Origin: Variovorax sp. OAS795
GTDB taxonomy: Bacteria; Pseudomonadota; Gammaproteobacteria; Burkholderiales; Burkholderiaceae_C
NCBI RefSeq assembly: GCF_040546685.1
Contig: NZ_JBEPOH010000001.1
Span: 3,720,001-3,784,000 of the forward strand
Reading direction: 5' to 3'
Length of the DNA: 64,000 bases
The notes beneath the pieces were generated by a model. That model was not told the origin of the DNA and searched no databases. It worked only from the letters and a program-made list of their open reading frames with translations. A program made the position numbers and the translations under genes. The stretch's first letter is position 1. The number at the start of each line of letters is the position of its first letter. Positions 38,043 to 46,627 of the stretch are shown one piece after another.

Positions 38043-38055
38043 AGAGGACTAAACT
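38027..38055 (+). promoter_or_regulatory. Probable promoter of System A
   Basis: TTGTGC at 38027-38032 and TAAACT at 38050-38055 with a 17-base spacer, about 35 bases upstream of the first gene start at 38090. The spacer is occupied by the second GACANTGTC palindrome, which suits repression by occlusion. Confidence 0.55.
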
Positions 38056-38089
38056 GCGACGCAGGACCACTTCCTCAGGGGCGGACTGC

Positions 38090-38632
38090 ATGCGTGATGA
38101 CCTTCATCGGACTCCTGCGCTGTCGCGATACTGGCGAACCGCAGTTCGGCACGCTGAGCGTGCGGCCGACCACGATCGGCTCGCATACGACCTCTCGCGC
38201 GCTGCAGTTCAGGACATGGATGCGCGCATCCGTCCTCAATTCTTCGCGGAAGTGGACAAGGCATGCGGCGGCAGTCATGGGCAGCTGTTCCCCGAAACTC
38301 AGGTCGGCGCACTGTCCTCATACGAGGGCGCCGTCTGTACCCCCTTGGAGCAGCGATTCTTGGAACTTGCGCGTGCCGCTTGCCTTCAACGGCCGGGAGC
38401 GCCCGAGATTGCTGAATGCGCCAAGCGTGAACTACTGCGGCAAATGGTCGAATCGGGCATTGAGCATATGGCTGCTGCGGTACGACAGCACGCAGGCGCC
38501 AACCAGGCCCGCCAACTTCGAGCGTGCCTAGTCCAACACCAAGCCGGTTGCACCATCGAACTGGGACGGCAGCAGCCTCCGAAGAAGCCCCTGGGCAAGG
38601 CGCTGCTTGACATGGAGATACCGCTCCCATGA
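38090..38632 (+). CDS. System A gene 1: unknown 180-residue protein
   Basis: 180 residues, mainly helical (AEHAAVR-type sequence: RHAERAADHDRLAYDLSRAA, then PLEQRFLELARAACLQ). No known domain recognised. Start ATG 38090 follows an AGGGGCGG stretch. Its stop overlaps the next ATG by four bases (ATGA), so it is translated with the QueC-like gene. It is the first gene behind the double operator. Function unknown; a helper or substrate-binding subunit of the QueC-like enzyme is possible. Confidence 0.7.
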   Translation: MRDDLHRTPALSRYWRTAVRHAERAADHDRLAYDLSRAAVQDMDARIRPQFFAEVDKACGGSHGQLFPETQVGALSSYEGAVCTPLEQRFLELARAACLQRPGAPEIAECAKRELLRQMVESGIEHMAAAVRQHAGANQARQLRACLVQHQAGCTIELGRQQPPKKPLGKALLDMEIPLP

Positions 38633-40026
38633 AACCGCTGCCTCGTTTCAGTAAGCATGGAGCGCTGCGTCTAGTCGAGCGCGTAGACCAAGCAGATGGG
38701 CCGGCCGCCAGAACGCTGGTTGTCGACGAAGAGATCGGCATCAACACGCGGCTACTCCAAGACTACTGCTTCACGCCGCCTACGCCGTTCACCTACGACC
38801 TCATGACCGTTGTGGCAGCTGTGCGCTGCGCCGATCGTCAATTCACCCGCTCCATGAGTGAAGGCTGGTCGCGGCGGCTTACGCTCGAAGTCCCAGTGTT
38901 TGACACCACGCTGTGGCGACAATCGAAGACTAAGGCGTTGCTGGCACAAACCCTCTCCTATTTGACCGGGGACGAGTGGGTTTTCGAGTTCAGGGCTCGC
39001 AGGCGTAAGTTCCGGATGCCGCACGACGGCTACCTTGCCCTGACGCCCAACCCGTCGACTCGGTTCATCCCCTACAGCCACGGCTTGGACTCCTTTGCGC
39101 AACTGCGACTGCTGCAACACGCGGACAGGGAGGTGGAGCTTGTGTGCGTTTATGCGGACGCTAGGCAAATGTCCGGCGGTTGGCACAAGTTCCGACAGCA
39201 GTCGCGCCACGACCATGTTCGGGCTTTGCGAGTGCCGCTGAAAATTGACGACCCCCACCATGCTGAATGCACCTTCCGCACGCGGCCCTTCGTCTACTAC
39301 ACGCTGTCAGCGTATGGAGCCATCACTGCCGGCTCGAGCGAGGTCGTTATCCCCGAGAATGGTCAGGGCTCCATCGGAGGCTCGCTGGTTCCATTGGGCA
39401 GTGAAGCGCCGCACCGTAGCTGCCATCCCGGATTTACGAGCCGCCTAGCTAAGCTGCTTGAGCACCTCACGGGCAGCACGGTTCGCTTCCTGCACCCCGG
39501 ATTGTTCACGACCAAGGGCGACGTGCTGGGCAAGCTTAATGAGATCGCTCCTGACGCCGAGAACTGGATGCTGGAACACTGGTCTTGCTCGCACGACCAG
39601 CGGAATTCGAGTGATGGTGTCAAGCGCATCCACTGCGGGGTCTGCGGCAACTGCATCTTGCGTCGAAGCGCTGCGATGGCTGCCGGCATCGAGGATCCGA
39701 CTCCCTACCTATACGAGAACCTGACTGCATTCGACATGAAAGAAGCTCTTCGGACAAACGTCGCGCAACCGCGCGGCTACAAAGCCTTTGAAGACTTGGC
39801 GTCCAACGGCATCCGCAGCATGCAACGACTCGCCGACCTGGCATCGACGCCTGATGCCTTGAGCGTTTGGGCGGAAGCCGCCAATATCGCGGCCGCACAA
39901 AGCCGCCCTGTGAGCGAGGTACGCACCGAACTCAACCAGTTCCTGGCCCGACACACCCTGCAGTGGCAGTCATTCCTTGAGCAGTGCGGCGTTGACTCCT
40001 GGCCTGCCGCCATGGCGAGAGCCTGA
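38629..40026 (+). CDS. System A gene 2: QueC-like PP-loop enzyme
   Basis: 465 residues, about twice the length of QueC (around 230). The ATP-pyrophosphatase loop is SHGLDS at residues 150-155, and the C-terminal zinc site is Cys320, Cys336, Cys339 and Cys342 in CGVCGNC, as in 7-cyano-7-deazaguanine synthase. The N-terminal 140 residues and C-terminal 100 residues are additional. QueC makes preQ0; QueC-like proteins in defence systems (QatC in Qat, Cap9 in type IV CBASS) are known, so a defence role is plausible. No other queuosine genes are near. Stop TGA is one base before the next ATG. Confidence 0.82.
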   Translation: MKPLPRFSKHGALRLVERVDQADGPAARTLVVDEEIGINTRLLQDYCFTPPTPFTYDLMTVVAAVRCADRQFTRSMSEGWSRRLTLEVPVFDTTLWRQSKTKALLAQTLSYLTGDEWVFEFRARRRKFRMPHDGYLALTPNPSTRFIPYSHGLDSFAQLRLLQHADREVELVCVYADARQMSGGWHKFRQQSRHDHVRALRVPLKIDDPHHAECTFRTRPFVYYTLSAYGAITAGSSEVVIPENGQGSIGGSLVPLGSEAPHRSCHPGFTSRLAKLLEHLTGSTVRFLHPGLFTTKGDVLGKLNEIAPDAENWMLEHWSCSHDQRNSSDGVKRIHCGVCGNCILRRSAAMAAGIEDPTPYLYENLTAFDMKEALRTNVAQPRGYKAFEDLASNGIRSMQRLADLASTPDALSVWAEAANIAAAQSRPVSEVRTELNQFLARHTLQWQSFLEQCGVDSWPAAMARA

Positions 40027-40027
40027 G

Positions 40028-41185
40028 ATGGCTCTAGACATCAAGATCCGCCCCGAGACGCTCGGCGCCAGACTGCGCAATGCGCGCATGAACGCGCGAC
40101 AGACGCAGGAGGCAGCGGCGCAAGCTACCGGTATTGCGCGTACGACCATTGCGGCGATGGAGTCGGGAAAGCGGTCGATCGACGCACGCCAGTTGCGGAC
40201 CTTTGCCGAAGCGTACCAAGTCTCTGAGGTCGAACTGCTCGGCGCCGACCAGCAACCCCTAGACTTGGAGGTTAAGTTCCGATCCTCTCCGAATCTCGCA
40301 GTCACCGATGACCAGGCCATCGTCGCACGAAAGCTGACGCGGTTGGCCAGCGGCACCCTTGAGCTTGAGGCCATCGTTTCGTGCCAACCGGCCAAGCAGG
40401 ACTACCCTCTCATTCGACTCGACCGGGACGAAAGAATCGAGCAACAGGCTGAAGATGCAGCGATGGCCCTCCGCCAACGACTCGGGCTCGGCATCGGCCC
40501 CGTCACCAATCTTCTACAGATGCTGGAGTCCGAATTGGGAGTGCGCGTCTTCGAAAGGCCGCTACCGAGTGGGATAAGCGGCGCGGTCGCGTACGACCCG
40601 GCGCATGGTGGCTTCATCATCCTCAACTCAAATCACCCAGTGGAGCGCCGAAGGCTAACCGCTGCTCACGAATGCGGACACCTACTGCTGCGAAAGCCAG
40701 GCGTGACGGTCTTGCGCGTGGGTGATGAAGAATACGACCTAGAAGAGCGCTTCTGCGATACGTTCGCAAGATCCCTGCTGATGCCTGCTTCCTCCGTGCG
40801 GCGCAAGCACTTAGAAGTACGCGATGTGTCCGGTAAATTCACAGTCCGCCACATCATCGTGATGGCGCTGTATTTCATGGTCTCCGTAGAGGCCATGACC
40901 CGCCGGCTCGAAGCTCTTGGCCTGGTCCCACGAGGCCTGTACGACTCCCTGCGCGACAAGGGGCTGGCGGCCGAGCACACGAAGGTAGTCAAGCAGGAAG
41001 TCGCGAGCGAGTTGCCTCCGGTCTTTACTCCTCACACCTACTTCCTCGCCGGTGCCGCGGTCGACAGAGATCTGCTGTCTTTCGAACAGGTGGCGCACAT
41101 GCTTGATGTGGACCTAGTGACGACGCGACGGCTGCTGAGCAAGTTCTCGTCCGAAGGAGAAGATGTCTTTGACTTCCAGATCTAA
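40028..41185 (+). CDS. System A gene 3: XRE regulator fused to ImmA/IrrE metallopeptidase
   Basis: 385 residues. Residues 11-65 are an XRE helix-turn-helix (NARMNARQTQEAAAQATGIA). The middle and C-terminal part is the ImmA/IrrE domain, with zinc motif AAHECGHLLLR (His214-Glu215 and His218). Proteins of this type repress a promoter and cleave a repressor or themselves on a signal. The upstream GACANTGTC operators are its likely target. It begins one base after the QueC-like gene and ends 16 bases before the PIN gene, so all four are one transcript. Confidence 0.88.
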   Translation: MALDIKIRPETLGARLRNARMNARQTQEAAAQATGIARTTIAAMESGKRSIDARQLRTFAEAYQVSEVELLGADQQPLDLEVKFRSSPNLAVTDDQAIVARKLTRLASGTLELEAIVSCQPAKQDYPLIRLDRDERIEQQAEDAAMALRQRLGLGIGPVTNLLQMLESELGVRVFERPLPSGISGAVAYDPAHGGFIILNSNHPVERRRLTAAHECGHLLLRKPGVTVLRVGDEEYDLEERFCDTFARSLLMPASSVRRKHLEVRDVSGKFTVRHIIVMALYFMVSVEAMTRRLEALGLVPRGLYDSLRDKGLAAEHTKVVKQEVASELPPVFTPHTYFLAGAAVDRDLLSFEQVAHMLDVDLVTTRRLLSKFSSEGEDVFDFQI

Positions 41186-41201
41186 GCCGACCAGCCACTA
41201 G

Positions 41202-41732
41202 ATGTTCGTTCTCGACACAAGCGCCGTCATCAACCTGTTGGGCACTGCCGCCGCACCACGCCTGCTGCGGGGTCTGACGCATCCATGCTTGTTGGAGGAG
41301 CGCGTCATCTCGGAGCTCAGATACCATCCAATACCAGGCAATGACCTCACAGCAGAGCTTGATCAGTTGGCAACGCAAGGCCTGCTCACCCGAGTGCGGA
41401 TGTCGGAGACGGCGTACGACCTATTCGTGCAATTGGCAGCAGTATCCGGAGTCGGTGGACTGGGAATCGGAGAGAGCGCAGCCATTGCGGTCGCCCAAGA
41501 GTTTGGCGTCGCCGTCGTGCTCGACGATCGAAAGGCCCGCAAGCGCGCCGAAGCCGATTTCCCGACGCTGGCGCTTTCAAGTAGTACGCGCTTGTTCCTT
41601 GAGTCTGCGAAGCGCGCAAAGATGTCCGATGACGACCTGCGCAAGGCTTTCAAATCAGCCCAGGCCAACGCGTGCATGGGCGTTCTCAAGGACGAACGCC
41701 AACTGGTGACCCATCTCAACATCTTCGAATGA
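41202..41732 (+). CDS. System A gene 4: PIN-domain nuclease
   Basis: 176 residues. The acidic PIN residues are visible: Asp4 in VLDTSAVI, Glu in GLGIGESAAIAVA and Asp-Asp in VLDDRKARKRAE. PIN enzymes cut RNA, often tRNA, and serve as toxins. An XRE-ImmA neighbour would act as the antitoxin or switch. ATG at 41202. Last gene of the transcript. The pair gene 3/gene 4 resembles known XRE-ImmA/toxin pairs; addition of a QueC-like enzyme is the unusual part. Confidence 0.83.
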   Translation: MFVLDTSAVINLLGTAAAPRLLRGLTHPCLLEERVISELRYHPIPGNDLTAELDQLATQGLLTRVRMSETAYDLFVQLAAVSGVGGLGIGESAAIAVAQEFGVAVVLDDRKARKRAEADFPTLALSSSTRLFLESAKRAKMSDDDLRKAFKSAQANACMGVLKDERQLVTHLNIFE

Positions 41733-41769
41733 TTCGATAAAACGTCCGCCTTGCGCCGCGCCTTATTGG

Positions 41770-41791
41770 GCATCCCTCAATTGTGGGATGC
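41770..41791. terminator. Near-perfect palindrome after System A
   Basis: GCATCCC-T-CAATTG-T-GGGATGC: 7-bp arms with a 6-bp palindromic centre, one mismatched pair between them. It lies 38 bases past the PIN gene and 73 before the lipoprotein gene. No T tract follows. It may be a weak terminator or an operator for the next operon. Confidence 0.45.
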
Positions 41792-41863
41792 GGTGGAGCA
41801 GCCACCCTCTTAGCATCTTTCGCCGAGCTATCGTGCTCGCCGGCGACACTACAGGAGGGAACC

Positions 41864-42997
41864 ATGAAGCATCTCTGGGTCGTACTTTGCGCGCCAGTCG
41901 CATTGGCGCTGGGCGGGTGCAACGCGACGTCAGCCTATGTAAAGGCGGGTGAAGGCTTCACCGAAACCATGGACTCCGCGAAGGCCAGCGTGAAGCTGCT
42001 GGCCGACCAGCGCACACGCGTGGCTCGGATCGCGTATGCCAACAACGTGATCGTGAGCAACCAAGCCGGCGGCGGTACGGCAGAGAAGGAGTTCGGCGAT
42101 TTCGTCTGCAAGGGCACGGGCGCGTTGGCGGACGCACGTGCCGGCGTGGGCGTGCTAGGGCGGTATGGTAAATCTGTCAATGATCTGCTCAAAAAGCCCG
42201 ATCAGGACGTCGCGAGCCTGTGGGAATCGATAGCGACCATAGAAGAGCGCCAAGCCAAGTTAAGGATGCCCAAGAAGTCGACGGAGCCGTCTGATTGCGC
42301 CGACGAGGTGGCCGGATTGCTGTCGATCAAAATGGCAGCCGTGCCGGAGTCAGGCCTGCTCGCTGGCATCCTGACGGTCAAGGTTGTAATCGATGGCCTG
42401 AACAAAGCGGTGGTAGCCGTGATGGGAATGCAGGACGAGGCGGCCCGCGCCAGAGCGCTGCAGATCTATGTCGCCGCAAACAAGCAGGCAGTGGCCGACT
42501 TGATCGACCTACTCGACCAGACCAGTGCTGAATACGACGACCTGTGCCGCAACGCGGGCAAGAGGCACGTGTTCTGCAAAGCCTACATCGAGAAGCCTGA
42601 TGACGCCCCAGCGGACTACGTGATTCCCGAGCCGAACAAACTCGCCGCGCAATTGCTATGGCAAAAGTGGGCGTCGCTGCGCCAACCGTATCTGCGCTTT
42701 CAAGCCTTTTCGGTGGCCGCACCCACCGCGCGCACGCCGGAAGAGAAGGCGCGCACCATGGACATGGCTTTGCGCATCCACCGTCAACTCGGCGAATACG
42801 ACGCACTACGTACCACACCGTCGCCGCAAATGTTGGCCAAGGGCCTGCGCGAGGCGCAACAAGCTCTGGTCGATGTGGCGGAAGGCAAGACGCCCCCGGG
42901 CACGGGCTGGGGCCGCATCGTGGCTTGGACCGAGGCTTGGGGAGATGTGGCGTCGGGCCTGGGTGACGCGAAGAAGGCCATCGAAGGCGATGAATGA
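41864..42997 (+). CDS. Lipoprotein of unknown function
   Basis: 377 residues. A lipoprotein signal ends in ALGGC (Cys19), so it is anchored in the envelope. The mature part is helical, with a long conserved-looking body (VASLWESIATIEERQ, then VADLIDLLDQTSAEYDDLC). No family recognised. A strong ribosome site AGGAGGGAACC precedes the ATG at 41864. Its stop overlaps the ATG of the protease gene by four bases, so the two function together. Confidence 0.75.
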   Translation: MKHLWVVLCAPVALALGGCNATSAYVKAGEGFTETMDSAKASVKLLADQRTRVARIAYANNVIVSNQAGGGTAEKEFGDFVCKGTGALADARAGVGVLGRYGKSVNDLLKKPDQDVASLWESIATIEERQAKLRMPKKSTEPSDCADEVAGLLSIKMAAVPESGLLAGILTVKVVIDGLNKAVVAVMGMQDEAARARALQIYVAANKQAVADLIDLLDQTSAEYDDLCRNAGKRHVFCKAYIEKPDDAPADYVIPEPNKLAAQLLWQKWASLRQPYLRFQAFSVAAPTARTPEEKARTMDMALRIHRQLGEYDALRTTPSPQMLAKGLREAQQALVDVAEGKTPPGTGWGRIVAWTEAWGDVASGLGDAKKAIEGDE

Positions 42998-44103
42998 ACA
43001 AGCACGCGCTGCAAAGGCTGTGCCAAGGCACACTCGTCACGGTGCTGGGGACCAGCATGGGGTGCGCATGGGCGCAGGCCGAGCAGATAGCGTCGCGGAT
43101 CGAACGCCTGCAGCCAACGCAGCAGCGTCAGCTCCAGGCCTTGATGGCGTCGCGCCAGGGGGGAAATGACGCGCGGCTGTTCACAGACGAGGAGGTTCGC
43201 ACTGTCCGAGCCACTGTGCCGATCACTGCGACGCCTCTGCCCCAGGGAGACGTCAAGCAACTGTCGCTGCGCATCAACAAGGCGTTTGGCATGCACGGCA
43301 ATTACACGGATCGCATCGTCAATCCTGAAGAGCCAGCGTTTCCGGTCTGTCCTGATTGCGACGGCGGACTCGCCAAGGCTTGTCATGACTCGTTGTCGCA
43401 ATCTCGCCGCGCTACAGCCAGCACCCTACTGACACAATATCCGCATTTGTCTGAAGCGGTCGGTGGTCTGTATTTGGTTCTGGCCGGCGGCGCGCCGCAA
43501 CTCATGGGCACGATCTTTGTGCTGCAAGGGCGCCTCGTCACCAACGGGCATGTCATGCTCGATGCGACGGAGCCCGCTGGGTCACCCAACGTACGCAAGC
43601 TCAAGCTGGGTCGCCGGGTGGAGGCTGTGTTCGGCGGTGGTGGGGTACGGCGGGTGGCCTTGCCGGCTGATGCGACCTGGCGTCGCCACCCGAGCCTGGA
43701 CCTCATCCTGACTGCATGGCCAGCAGGGACGAAGGCGCCAGCAGAGTTGACTCTCGCGACGGCCCCACTCTCTGGCAACACGCCGGTGGCGCTGCTGGGC
43801 TTCCCGTCCGTGAACACCAACACCGATCGGCCGCAGGACATTGACAGGGCCTTCGGCCGTTGCCCGGATTCGCACGCGTCTGAGTCACGCATGGTGATAT
43901 CGATGGGCCGCATTGTGTCGGTGACCGGCGCGGCGCTGGAGCACGATGCGAACACCATGGGCAACAGCTCCGGCTCTCCGCTGATCCGAATAGCCGACGG
44001 CAAGCTTGTTGGGGTGCATCTCGGAGACGCGTTGTCGTCCGCGCGCAATTCGGCCGTCGCGGCAAGCTCGCTGGCCGAGCTGACTACGGCAGCAGCACCC
44101 TGA
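42994..44103 (+). CDS. Exported trypsin-like serine protease
   Basis: 369 residues. A signal peptide (ending near CAWAQA) leads to a pro-like stretch of about 130 residues and then an S1 fold. The triad is visible: His186 in LVTNGHVM, Asp236 in HPSLDLIL and Ser326 in GNSSGSPL. A Cys-Cys cluster (CPDCDGG and AKACH) sits before it, perhaps a disulfide. Coupled to the lipoprotein gene by a four-base overlap. It should act in the periplasm or outside; the target is unknown. Island cargo, not in the flanking chromosome. Confidence 0.8.
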   Translation: MNKHALQRLCQGTLVTVLGTSMGCAWAQAEQIASRIERLQPTQQRQLQALMASRQGGNDARLFTDEEVRTVRATVPITATPLPQGDVKQLSLRINKAFGMHGNYTDRIVNPEEPAFPVCPDCDGGLAKACHDSLSQSRRATASTLLTQYPHLSEAVGGLYLVLAGGAPQLMGTIFVLQGRLVTNGHVMLDATEPAGSPNVRKLKLGRRVEAVFGGGGVRRVALPADATWRRHPSLDLILTAWPAGTKAPAELTLATAPLSGNTPVALLGFPSVNTNTDRPQDIDRAFGRCPDSHASESRMVISMGRIVSVTGAALEHDANTMGNSSGSPLIRIADGKLVGVHLGDALSSARNSAVAASSLAELTTAAAP

Positions 44104-44125
44104 GAGAAAAAGCCCGATGCGGGCT

Positions 44126-44578
44126 ACGACGAACGTCGCCAACACGAACGATGCCATCCAGCACGTGGCTGGGAATCAAGGGAGAAAGGCATCTCGGGGA
44201 AAAATACTGCAATCACCTCATTCTTTGCGGAAGACGGCACACGTATCGAGTCCTGTGTCGAGGCTGAGGCGCGCGCGACTTAGTGCGCACGTTTATGGCC
44301 CTTCTCCGGCGTAACTTTGTACCACCCCCATGCCAGAAAAAAGTAGGCAGTCAATCGCAGGAGGCATTCTTTTCGCAATCGAAATCACGATGCCTCTGAA
44401 CCTTGAATATTGGAAAAGGATGAGATTAATAAGGACAACCAAGATATCAACATAGTCAGCTAGGAAGTCCCCCTCCTTTTCTCTCCTTCCGAGAGGAAAG
44501 CTAGAGACAGATGCCCGCACCATCTATCGACTTCTCCTGTGCACAGAGCCTTGATGTTCCATCGAGTGCATCTGGCAC
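44126..44578. other. Gap between the protease and second Gp2-like genes
   Basis: About 450 bases with no convincing gene. A reverse-strand ORF of 76 codons (44293-44523) with a hydrophobic centre is too weak to call. A small hairpin AGCCCG-ATG-CGGGCT at 44111-44125 lies at its left edge and has a T run only on the minus strand. A locally lower GC stretch is at 44340-44450. Confidence 0.5.
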
Positions 44579-44618
44579 TCATGGGGATCAGGGCCATTGA
44601 AGAAACTGATCCCCATGA
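44579..44618 (+). promoter_or_regulatory. Hairpin that pairs with the start codon of the second Gp2-like gene
   Basis: TCATGGGGATCA (44579-44590) and TGATCCCCATGA (44607-44618) are a perfect 12-bp inverted repeat with a 16-base loop. The right arm contains the ATG at 44615-44617. In RNA this stem would hide the start codon, so translation should depend on opening the hairpin. It could equally be a DNA-level site for a dimeric protein. Confidence 0.6.
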
Positions 44619-45790
44619 ATAAATCTTCCCTCTCCCAAGAGCCGACGCTCGGTCGGCCACTATTCGACGACCCGTTCTATGAAGGCCTCCTCCTCAATGA
44701 GGCTGCCTTCATGACAGAAGATGGGGTAATCGTCATCACTGACGAGTTTGACTCTGTCCGGCCTTCGATTGACGAGTTTGTGCGAGACATCTGCTCCAGC
44801 ACGGCTCCCGCTCGGCAGTTGCGGGAGCGCAAAACGGGACGCCCCGTCCTGAGCGACTTGTATTTGTCCCGGTACTCGGGCTTGCTGCAGGCGTTCATGG
44901 AGCGTGTGTATCTCGATAATCGCGATTCTGAGTTCAATCCCAGCCTCTGCAGCACCATTCTTTACGAGGCCATGGATGCGCTTGATTTTCAAGCGACGCA
45001 CTCCCGCAACCCGCAGGCGATGTCAGGACATCCGGGGATGCGCAACTGGGAGTTGGAGAACTGGCTGATCTCGACGGTACGCAGCAAAGCCGAGGGCCGA
45101 GGCTTTCAGCGCAGCGAGTATGAGAGGAAGCGAAACTGCCGCCGAAACTACGATACGGGTCACGCGTTTCTGGAGGCAGTATTCAAGAAGTGCTCGCGGG
45201 TGGAGGTAGCGCGACTGGACCTGAAGTATCAAAAGCCATTCAAGGCGGAATTGACGCTCTCACAGGTGCGTAAGGACTTTCGGCGTTTGTGGAATGGTCG
45301 CCGCGAGAATCGGAGATTCAAGGACCTGGTGGGCTACATGTGGAGCCTGGAGTACACGGACCTGGAGCGCTTTCACTACCACCTGATCTTGCTGTTCGAC
45401 GGATCGCGGGTGCGGGACCCGTACGACCGCGGCCTGAAAGTGGGGGACCGTTGGGTGGAGAGTGCCACGTCGGGACGGGGTGGCGTTCACCACTGCCGCA
45501 AGAACGCCTACCGCTACCCGTACCTGGGTACGATCGATGCGATTGACTTGAAAAAGCGCGACTGGCTGCTCGTGCACGGCGCGGAGTACCTGACCAAGTG
45601 CGACCAGTTGCTGCAGATCGACTTGGAGCGGGTGCAAACCTTCGGCACATCAGCGTTCCCGCAGAAGACCACGAATGCGGGTAGACCGCGCTTGCCGAGA
45701 GAGCAGCGCAGGCCTCGCAGGAGCAGTCGGCCCGTCAAGGCCAAGAGGAACGACGCTTTGCTCGACAACGCAGGGCTCTGGCCTCAGTAG
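44615..45790 (+). CDS. Second YagK/YfjJ C-terminal domain protein (inovirus Gp2-like)
   Basis: 391 residues, a distant paralogue of the gene at 36630. The family motifs recur: VARLDLKYQKPFKAE, LEYTDLERFHYHLILLF, GGVHHCRKNA, VHGAEYLTKCDQ and RVQTFGTSAFP. The H-x-H (FHYHL) fits a nicking-type motif. ATG at 44615 lies in a 12-bp hairpin; TTG at 44597 is the only earlier alternative and sits in its loop. Its presence implies a second element or second replication module in the island. Confidence 0.68.
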   Translation: MNKSSLSQEPTLGRPLFDDPFYEGLLLNEAAFMTEDGVIVITDEFDSVRPSIDEFVRDICSSTAPARQLRERKTGRPVLSDLYLSRYSGLLQAFMERVYLDNRDSEFNPSLCSTILYEAMDALDFQATHSRNPQAMSGHPGMRNWELENWLISTVRSKAEGRGFQRSEYERKRNCRRNYDTGHAFLEAVFKKCSRVEVARLDLKYQKPFKAELTLSQVRKDFRRLWNGRRENRRFKDLVGYMWSLEYTDLERFHYHLILLFDGSRVRDPYDRGLKVGDRWVESATSGRGGVHHCRKNAYRYPYLGTIDAIDLKKRDWLLVHGAEYLTKCDQLLQIDLERVQTFGTSAFPQKTTNAGRPRLPREQRRPRRSSRPVKAKRNDALLDNAGLWPQ

Positions 45791-46225
45791 TGATCGGTCG
45801 CGCCGGTATGGGGTGACAGCGGTCGGCATCGAGGCAGTTCCCTGAGCGGCTATTTTCTCCCCTGCCTCTACCAACGCCGAACCGCTGTCGAGAGGCAGTG
45901 TGCGTGCCCCAAGTCAAATCAGAGCGAAGTCTGTGCAGGAGTTCTGTGAAACGATACTTGCCGTCTTGTGTCGTGCAACCGCCACCCCTAACGCAGCCAA
46001 TCAGATTAAGGCGCCCAATTGCTCTGGATGCTGGTCGAGGCCCAGGGGGACCTACCAGGCCGCGATGGCGCAGGCTTGCTCGAGCGGCAGAGAATGGTCG
46101 AGGATCTCGACCTTGGCGCGCGGGAGGAAAAGCCCGAGCCAGCGAAGGCGAAAGTGAGTGGAATGGCCTTCGGTCTCGAGTCTGGGCTGCCGAAGATGGG
46201 CTGAGCGCAACTGGCGAGTCTCAGG
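45791..46225. other. Gap after the second Gp2-like gene
   Basis: About 435 bases. Short open frames (for example 46019-46204) appear, but none has domain similarity or a good start. I see no gene or RNA I can support. It may hold decayed coding sequence. Confidence 0.4.
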
Positions 46226-46627
46226 TCACATCAATCGCAATCCGCGGGCGAATTGCATCGAAGTCTTTACGAATTTTGGCAGGTCGCCCATCTTCGCGAT
46301 CTCGGTGAGGCCCTCATCGGTAATGCCGGTCACCGTCGCCATCAGCGATGCAGCGTAGGGGCCGGTCGGCTTGAGCGCCGTGATCTCGGCCACGATCAAG
46401 CCTGTGGCCAGCAGCACCGAGACATTTCGGACTTCTTCCGGCAGGACAACCCGAACGGGAAGCGGGGTGTGCAGAAGCCTCATCAAGAACAGGAGCGACA
46501 TTCGAACCTCCGATGCCGGCTCTTGCTCTGCCAAAAATGCCGGCCATTTTTGGTTCGCGGAATGTATCTGAAGGGTGACCGTCGCGCCTATTTGCTTATC
46601 ATTTAGAACCAATTCTGCCAAATACAT
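46226..46627 (-). CDS. Hypothetical protein
   Basis: 133 residues with coherent composition: YLAELVLNDKQIGATVTLQI, then LFLMRLLHTPLPVRVVLPEE and ITALKPTGPYAASLMATVTG. Not recognised. An ATG at 46627 starts it; a GTG at 46630 is one codon earlier. No neighbour on the same strand. The opposite-strand ORFs here look like shadows. Function unknown. Confidence 0.5.
   Translation of the reverse strand: MYLAELVLNDKQIGATVTLQIHSANQKWPAFLAEQEPASEVRMSLLFLMRLLHTPLPVRVVLPEEVRNVSVLLATGLIVAEITALKPTGPYAASLMATVTGITDEGLTEIAKMGDLPKFVKTSMQFARGLRLM

Noticed and set aside
38629..40026. Assignment of the QueC-like gene as part of a Qat or Dpd system
   Set aside because: No QatA-type ATPase, TatD nuclease, DpdA-type transglycosylase or CD-NTase is nearby. 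The neighbours differ, so only a QueC-like enzyme is claimed.
44111..44125. AGCCCG-ATG-CGGGCT hairpin after the protease gene
   Set aside because: The T run exists only on the minus strand, where no gene ends, so it is not a supported terminator.
44293..44523. 76-codon ORF with a hydrophobic segment on the minus strand
   Set aside because: No ribosome site, no domain and an AT-rich stretch could produce it by chance. Too weak to list as a gene.
46019..46204. Short plus-strand ORF (62 codons)
   Set aside because: No ribosome site, no recognisable domain and a shadow-like pattern.
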